Assembly: GCA_964370625.1 (NCBI GenBank)
Contig: CAYJKB010000026.1
Location: 1-29,993 of the forward strand
Direction: 5' to 3'
Source: CAYJKB01 sp964370625
Lineage (GTDB): Bacteria; Bacillota; Clostridia; Oscillospirales; Butyricicoccaceae
DNA: 29,993 nucleotides
The translations under genes were made by a program, and so were the position numbers. Position 1 is the first letter of the stretch; each line of letters opens with the position of its first letter. Below the pieces are notes generated by a model that was not told the DNA's origin, searched no databases, and saw only the letters and a program-made list of their open reading frames with translations. Shown piece by piece: positions 26,425 to 29,993 of this stretch.

Positions 26425-27000
26425 ATGCGTACTGGAAAAATACAGCGAAATACGCTTGAAACAAAAATTTCTTTAGAACTTTGTCTTGATGGTGGTGAAA
26501 TTGATATTAGCACAGGCATTGGATTTTTTGACCATATGCTAAATTCATTTGCAATTCATGGGAAATTTGGTTTAAAAGTTAAATGTGATGGAGATTTACA
26601 TGTTGATTGTCACCATACAATTGAAGATGTTGGAATTGCACTTGGCAAAGCATTTACTGAGGCTATTTCTGATAAAAAAGGGATTGAACGCTTTGGAGAT
26701 GCATTTGTTCCGATGGACGAAGCACTTGGATTTTGTTCGCTAGACATAAGCGGTAGACCTTTTTTAGTTTTTGATGCAAGCTTTGAGCAAGCTGTGGTAG
26801 GTCAATATGACACATGTATGACAGAGGAATTTATGAGAGCATTTGCATTTAATTCTGGAATCACACTTCATCTTAAAAGTCACTATGGTTCAAACTCTCA
26901 CCATGTTATCGAAGCTCTATTTAAAGCACTTGCAAGAGCATTGAGGACGGCATGTATGATAACTTCTGATAAAGTTATGTCGGCGAAAGGGGTGCTTTAA
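26425..27000 (+). CDS. hisB: Imidazoleglycerol-phosphate dehydratase
   Basis: Manganese-dependent dehydratase, IGP to imidazole acetol phosphate. At 191 residues it is the monofunctional form, without the histidinol-phosphatase domain fused in enteric bacteria. Metal-binding histidines are visible in GIGFFDHMLNSFAIHG (His37, His45), DCHHTIEDVG (His63, His64) and the later SHYGSNSHHVIEA. The stop and the hisH start share TAATG. Confidence 0.97.
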   Translation: MRTGKIQRNTLETKISLELCLDGGEIDISTGIGFFDHMLNSFAIHGKFGLKVKCDGDLHVDCHHTIEDVGIALGKAFTEAISDKKGIERFGDAFVPMDEALGFCSLDISGRPFLVFDASFEQAVVGQYDTCMTEEFMRAFAFNSGITLHLKSHYGSNSHHVIEALFKALARALRTACMITSDKVMSAKGVL

Positions 27001-27605
27001 TGGGATATATTGGAATTATTGACTATGGTGCTGGTAATCTAATGAGTGTTCAAAATTCACTTGACTATCTTGGGATTAAAAATAAAATTGCAACTTCAAA
27101 AGAGGAAATCAATGAAGCAAGTTCTCTTATTTTGCCTGGAGTTGGTGCTTTTTCTCATGCAATGAATGCACTTGGTAACTCTGGTTTAATTGAAACAATT
27201 ATGGATAATGCAAAACAAAAGCCATTTTTAGGAATTTGTCTTGGAATGCAACTTTTATTTGACAAGAGTTTTGAACTTGGTGAAACAGAAGGATTAGGCT
27301 TAATTTCTGGTGAAGTTATTAAAATTCCTACGAATGAAAAGCTTCCACAAATGGGATGGAATAGCCTTGATATATCAAATCCGTCAGCAATAACTACAGA
27401 TATTTCAAACGGAGATTATGTTTATTTTGTTCATAGTTTCATGGTGTCTCCAGCAGATAAAAATGTGCTTACTGCAACTTGTGATTATGGTGTAAGTGTA
27501 CCAGCTATGATAGCAAAGGATAATATTTTTGCTTGTCAATTTCACCCTGAAAAAAGTGGCGATATCGGCATGAAAATACTTCGCTCGTTTGCAAAGCTTA
27601 AATAA
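27000..27605 (+). CDS. hisH: Imidazole glycerol phosphate synthase, glutaminase subunit
   Basis: Class I glutamine amidotransferase that feeds ammonia to HisF, 201 residues. The catalytic triad is intact: Cys80 in GICLGMQ, His182 and Glu184 in FHPEKSG. The oxyanion-side PGVGAF motif is at 46-51. Coupled to hisB by the TAATG overlap. Confidence 0.97.
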   Translation: MGYIGIIDYGAGNLMSVQNSLDYLGIKNKIATSKEEINEASSLILPGVGAFSHAMNALGNSGLIETIMDNAKQKPFLGICLGMQLLFDKSFELGETEGLGLISGEVIKIPTNEKLPQMGWNSLDISNPSAITTDISNGDYVYFVHSFMVSPADKNVLTATCDYGVSVPAMIAKDNIFACQFHPEKSGDIGMKILRSFAKLK

Positions 27606-27618
27606 GAAAGGAAATATT

Positions 27619-28335
27619 ATGGTAATTTTACCTGCAATAGATTTAAAAGACGGAATGTGTGTACGCCTTCACAAAGGGGATTTTGACACAGTTCATAAAG
27701 TGGCAGAAGATGCAATCACAACTGCTAAAAACTTTGAAAAGCAAGGCGCTGAAATCCTGCATATGGTTGACCTTGATGCCGCTAAAACAGGGGATAGAAC
27801 TAATTACAAAATCGTTCGAGATGTAATTGAAAACACAAACCTTAAAGTTGAATTAGGTGGTGGAATTCGCACAATTGATGACATTGAATATGCATTATCT
27901 TTTGGTGTGTTTCGTGTTGTAATTGGATCTGCTGCTGTTTCAAATCCTGAATTTGTAAGACAGGCAACACAAAAATATGGTGATAAAATTGCTGTTGGAA
28001 TTGATAGCCTCTCTGGAAGCGTTAGAACTGATGGGTGGATTAAAGATAGCGGAAAAGACTATATTTCGCTTGCAAAAGAGATGGAAAGCTTTGGTGTAAA
28101 GTATATCATCTTTACAGATATCAGCAAAGATGGAATGCTTGAAGGACCGAATTTTGATGAACTTTTAGCACTTCGAAATGCTGTTTCTTGCGAAATTATA
28201 GCATCTGGTGGTGTTAGCTGTATTTCTGATATTGTTAAACTTAATGAAATGAAAATAGACGGAGCTATAGCTGGAAAAGCAGTTTACACTGGCGATTTAG
28301 ATTTAGCGCAAGCTATTAAGGAGGCAAAAAAATAA
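27619..28335 (+). CDS. hisA: ProFAR isomerase (phosphoribosylformimino-AICAR-P isomerase)
   Basis: TIM-barrel enzyme opening the ProFAR ring to PRFAR, 238 residues. The catalytic aspartates are Asp8 (LPAIDLKDG) and Asp129 (VGIDSLSG), and the phosphate loops GGGIRT and ASGGVS are present. ATG 27619 follows AAAGGAAA; an in-frame reading from 27589 would run back into hisH and has no ribosome site. It shares TAATG with hisF. Confidence 0.97.
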   Translation: MVILPAIDLKDGMCVRLHKGDFDTVHKVAEDAITTAKNFEKQGAEILHMVDLDAAKTGDRTNYKIVRDVIENTNLKVELGGGIRTIDDIEYALSFGVFRVVIGSAAVSNPEFVRQATQKYGDKIAVGIDSLSGSVRTDGWIKDSGKDYISLAKEMESFGVKYIIFTDISKDGMLEGPNFDELLALRNAVSCEIIASGGVSCISDIVKLNEMKIDGAIAGKAVYTGDLDLAQAIKEAKK

Positions 28336-29093
28336 TGCTTTCAAAACGTATTATACCTTGCCTTGATGTTCATAATGGTAAAGTTGTAAAGGGTGTAAAT
28401 TTTGTAAATTTAAGAGATGCTGGAGACCCTGTAGAGCTTGCGAAATTTTATTCTGCAGAAGGTGCTGATGAAATTGTTTTTTTAGATATTACAGCAACTC
28501 ATGAAAATCGTGACACAATAGCAGATGTAGTTCGAAGAACAGCAAAAGAAGTTTTTGTTCCTCTTACTGTCGGTGGGGGAATACGAACTACTGATGATTT
28601 TAAAAACTTGCTTCGTGCTGGTGCTGACAAAATTTCCGTTAACTCAGCTGCTATCTTTAATAAACAATTGATTTCCGATGCTGCTAAAATGTTTGGAAGT
28701 CAATGTGTTGTCGTTGCTATTGATGTAAAGAAAAATGAAAGAGGCAATTATGAGGTATTTTCTGCTGGGGGAAGAAAACCAACTGGCATTGATGCTTATG
28801 AGTGGGCGTTAGAAGTAGAACGATTAGGCGCTGGAGAAATTCTTTTAACATCTATGGATAGTGATGGCACAAAAGCTGGATTTGCACTTGAAATAACTGA
28901 TAAAATTTCTCGTGCTGTTTCAATTCCAGTTATTGCTTCTGGAGGTTGTGGAAGTCTTGAACACTTTTATGAAGCTTTTGATAAAACTCATGCAGATGCT
29001 GCTTTAGCTGCTTCACTTTTCCATTTTGGTGAACTTCGTATATCTGAAGTTAAAAATTATTTAAAAGAAAAAGGATTACCTGTAAGGGCATAA
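28335..29093 (+). CDS. hisF: Imidazole glycerol phosphate synthase, cyclase subunit
   Basis: Cyclase partner of HisH that forms IGP and AICAR from PRFAR and ammonia; 252 residues. Catalytic Asp11 (IIPCLDV) and Asp130 (VVVAIDV) are present, as are GGGIRT and SGGCGS phosphate loops. AAGGAGG sits inside the end of hisA, and the ATG overlaps its stop. Confidence 0.98.
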   Translation: MLSKRIIPCLDVHNGKVVKGVNFVNLRDAGDPVELAKFYSAEGADEIVFLDITATHENRDTIADVVRRTAKEVFVPLTVGGGIRTTDDFKNLLRAGADKISVNSAAIFNKQLISDAAKMFGSQCVVVAIDVKKNERGNYEVFSAGGRKPTGIDAYEWALEVERLGAGEILLTSMDSDGTKAGFALEITDKISRAVSIPVIASGGCGSLEHFYEAFDKTHADAALAASLFHFGELRISEVKNYLKEKGLPVRA

Positions 29094-29105
29094 AGGTTTA
29101 AAAAT

Positions 29106-29432
29106 ATGGAAATAAATTTAGATAAATTTTTTGTAAAAAGCGAATTAGTTCCAATTATCTGTCAAGATATAGATACAAAAGATGTTTTGATGTTGGGATA
29201 TGCTAATAAAGTTGCACTTGAGAACACAATTAAAACTGGTACAGCGTGGTTTTATAGCCGAAGTCGTAATTCACTTTGGAATAAAGGGGAGACTTCTGGT
29301 AATTTTATTTATGTATCAAAAATATTATCTGATTGTGATGATGATACATTAATCTATTTAGGAAAACCAAAAGGTCCTGTTTGTCATACAGGAAATGATA
29401 ATTGCTTCTATACTACATTATGGGAAAAATAA
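29106..29432 (+). CDS. hisI: Phosphoribosyl-AMP cyclohydrolase
   Basis: Opens the adenine ring of PR-AMP; 108 residues, monofunctional. Zinc and magnesium ligands are in SDCDDD (Asp76, Cys77, Asp78, Asp80) and CHTGNDNC (Cys93, Cys100). SRSRNSLWNKGETSG is the family signature. It is a gene separate from hisE, unlike the fused HisIE of many bacteria. AAAGG precedes the ATG. Confidence 0.96.
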   Translation: MEINLDKFFVKSELVPIICQDIDTKDVLMLGYANKVALENTIKTGTAWFYSRSRNSLWNKGETSGNFIYVSKILSDCDDDTLIYLGKPKGPVCHTGNDNCFYTTLWEK

Positions 29433-29459
29433 ATTAATTGATGAAAGGAATTATATATT

Positions 29460-29786
29460 ATGTCAAATGCATTTAAATCATTAGATGAAGTAATTCAAAT
29501 GCGTCGTGCACAACCACAAGAAGGATCATACACCTGTTATCTGTTTGAAAAAGGTTTAGATAAAATCCTTAAAAAAGTAGGGGAAGAATGTGCCGAGACG
29601 ATTATCGCAGCTAAAAATGCTGATAAGGCTGAAATTTCCGAGGAAATTTGTGATCTTATTTATCACTTATTTGTGATGATGAATGAATGTGATATTCCTT
29701 TATCACAAGTAGAAGATATTCTGCAAAAAAGAAGTGAGAAAATTGGAAATTTAAAAGTTATGAAAAATTCAGATCATAACACTTAA
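29460..29786 (+). CDS. hisE: Phosphoribosyl-ATP pyrophosphohydrolase
   Basis: Hydrolyses PR-ATP to PR-AMP; 108 residues of the all-alpha MazG-like NTP pyrophosphatase fold. The metal-binding helices show KKVGEECAETIIAAKN and EEICDLIYHLFVMM. AAAGGAA lies 9 bases before ATG. Last gene of the operon, followed by a hairpin at 29801. Confidence 0.96.
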   Translation: MSNAFKSLDEVIQMRRAQPQEGSYTCYLFEKGLDKILKKVGEECAETIIAAKNADKAEISEEICDLIYHLFVMMNECDIPLSQVEDILQKRSEKIGNLKVMKNSDHNT

Positions 29787-29800
29787 TTTTATAACTTTCA

Positions 29801-29830
29801 TGGGGCGGTTTATCCGTCCCAAAAATTATT
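29801..29830 (+). terminator. Terminator of the his operon
   Basis: TGGGGCGG (29801-29808) pairs with CCGTCCCA (29814-29821), eight pairs with one G-U, around TTTAT. The trailing AAAAATTATTTT is a poor T-tract on the plus strand, so efficiency is uncertain. Confidence 0.55.
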
Positions 29831-29853
29831 TTAAAAATATTTTCAAAAAAGTG

Positions 29854-29882
29854 TTGACATTATAGTTTGTCTGTGATATTCT
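29854..29882 (+). promoter_or_regulatory. Strong promoter of the tRNA-Arg gene
   Basis: Perfect TTGACA (29854-29859), 17-base spacer, TATTCT (29877-29882) with TG at the extended -10 position. A leader of about 64 bases without an ORF separates the predicted start from the tRNA and would be removed by processing. Confidence 0.8.
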
Positions 29883-29952
29883 ATATAGGCAGTCAAGTGA
29901 ACGACACAGTGAAACAACGAAAACTGATACATATCTTGGCTAAATAAAATAA

Positions 29953-29993
29953 GCGCCCGTAGCTCAGCTGGATAGAGTGTTTGGCTACGAACC
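29953..29993 (+). tRNA. tRNA-Arg (anticodon ACG), cut by the window end
   Basis: GCGCCCG forms the acceptor 5' strand, TA the linker, and GCTC/GAGT the D stem with an AGCTGGATA loop. The anticodon arm begins TTTGG and has loop CTACGAA, placing ACG at 34-36, followed by CC. ACG is normally edited to ICG to read CGN arginine codons. The 3' half lies outside the window. Confidence 0.9.

Noticed and set aside
26148..26519. Antisense open frame of 123 codons across hisC-hisB
   Set aside because: Spans two well-supported sense genes, without ribosome site or family resemblance.
1..29993. CRISPR arrays, insertion sequences, prophage or restriction/defence genes
   Set aside because: No regularly spaced repeats, transposase, integrase or defence motifs were seen on either strand.

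Overview
The window reads as a compact, AT-rich chromosomal segment from a low-GC Gram-positive bacterium, most likely a member of the Clostridia; an Oscillospirales/Ruminococcaceae-like lineage is my inference from gene order. Supporting signs are a Gram-positive type PolC replicative polymerase, strong AGGAGG-type ribosome binding sites, GTG/TTG starts, an SLH-domain surface protein, the MEP isoprenoid pathway (dxr, ispG), and a histidine operon that opens with hisZ and short-form hisG. I see no phage, insertion sequence, CRISPR array or obvious island. Nearly everything is housekeeping.

Layout. (1) 1-1532, minus strand: guaA, missing only its last bases and stop. (2) 1730-3416: a secreted SLH-domain protein, then a small orphan membrane protein behind its own promoter. 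(3) 3430-6286: recD2 helicase and a ComF-family gene, overlapping. (4) 6435-8182: an mreB-type actin gene without mreC/mreD, a terminator with a promoter nested in it, and a YcxB-like membrane protein. (5) 8348-9993: an Lrp/AsnC regulator coupled by TAATG to a class I aminotransferase. (6) 10267-11304: a single-gene unit for an MtaA/UroD-family protein with a zinc site and an unusual codon choice. (7) 11491-22078: pyrH-frr, then uppS-cdsA-dxr-rseP-ispG-polC packed with gaps of a few bases or overlaps. (8) 22205-29786: hisZ-hisG-hisD-hisC-hisB-hisH-hisA-hisF-hisI-hisE behind a near-consensus promoter. (9) 29854-29993: a strong promoter and the first 41 bases of tRNA-Arg(ACG).

How the genes work together. 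dxr and ispG make isoprenoid precursors, uppS makes the C55 carrier lipid for peptidoglycan, cdsA makes CDP-diacylglycerol, and rseP is the membrane protease of the group. pyrH and frr supply pyrimidine nucleotides and ribosome recycling, and polC copies the chromosome. The his operon encodes every histidine step except histidinol-phosphate phosphatase. Transcription units are separated by GC-stem/T-tract terminators after mreB, ycxB, the aminotransferase and the UroD-family gene, with weaker ones after frr and hisE.

I did not find a convincing new system. The items I would look at again are the rseP start (its Shine-Dalgarno sequence overlaps the only ordinary start codon), the orphan MtaA-like gene, the promoter inside the mreB terminator, the small membrane ORF with a dyad over its promoter, and the missing histidinol phosphatase.
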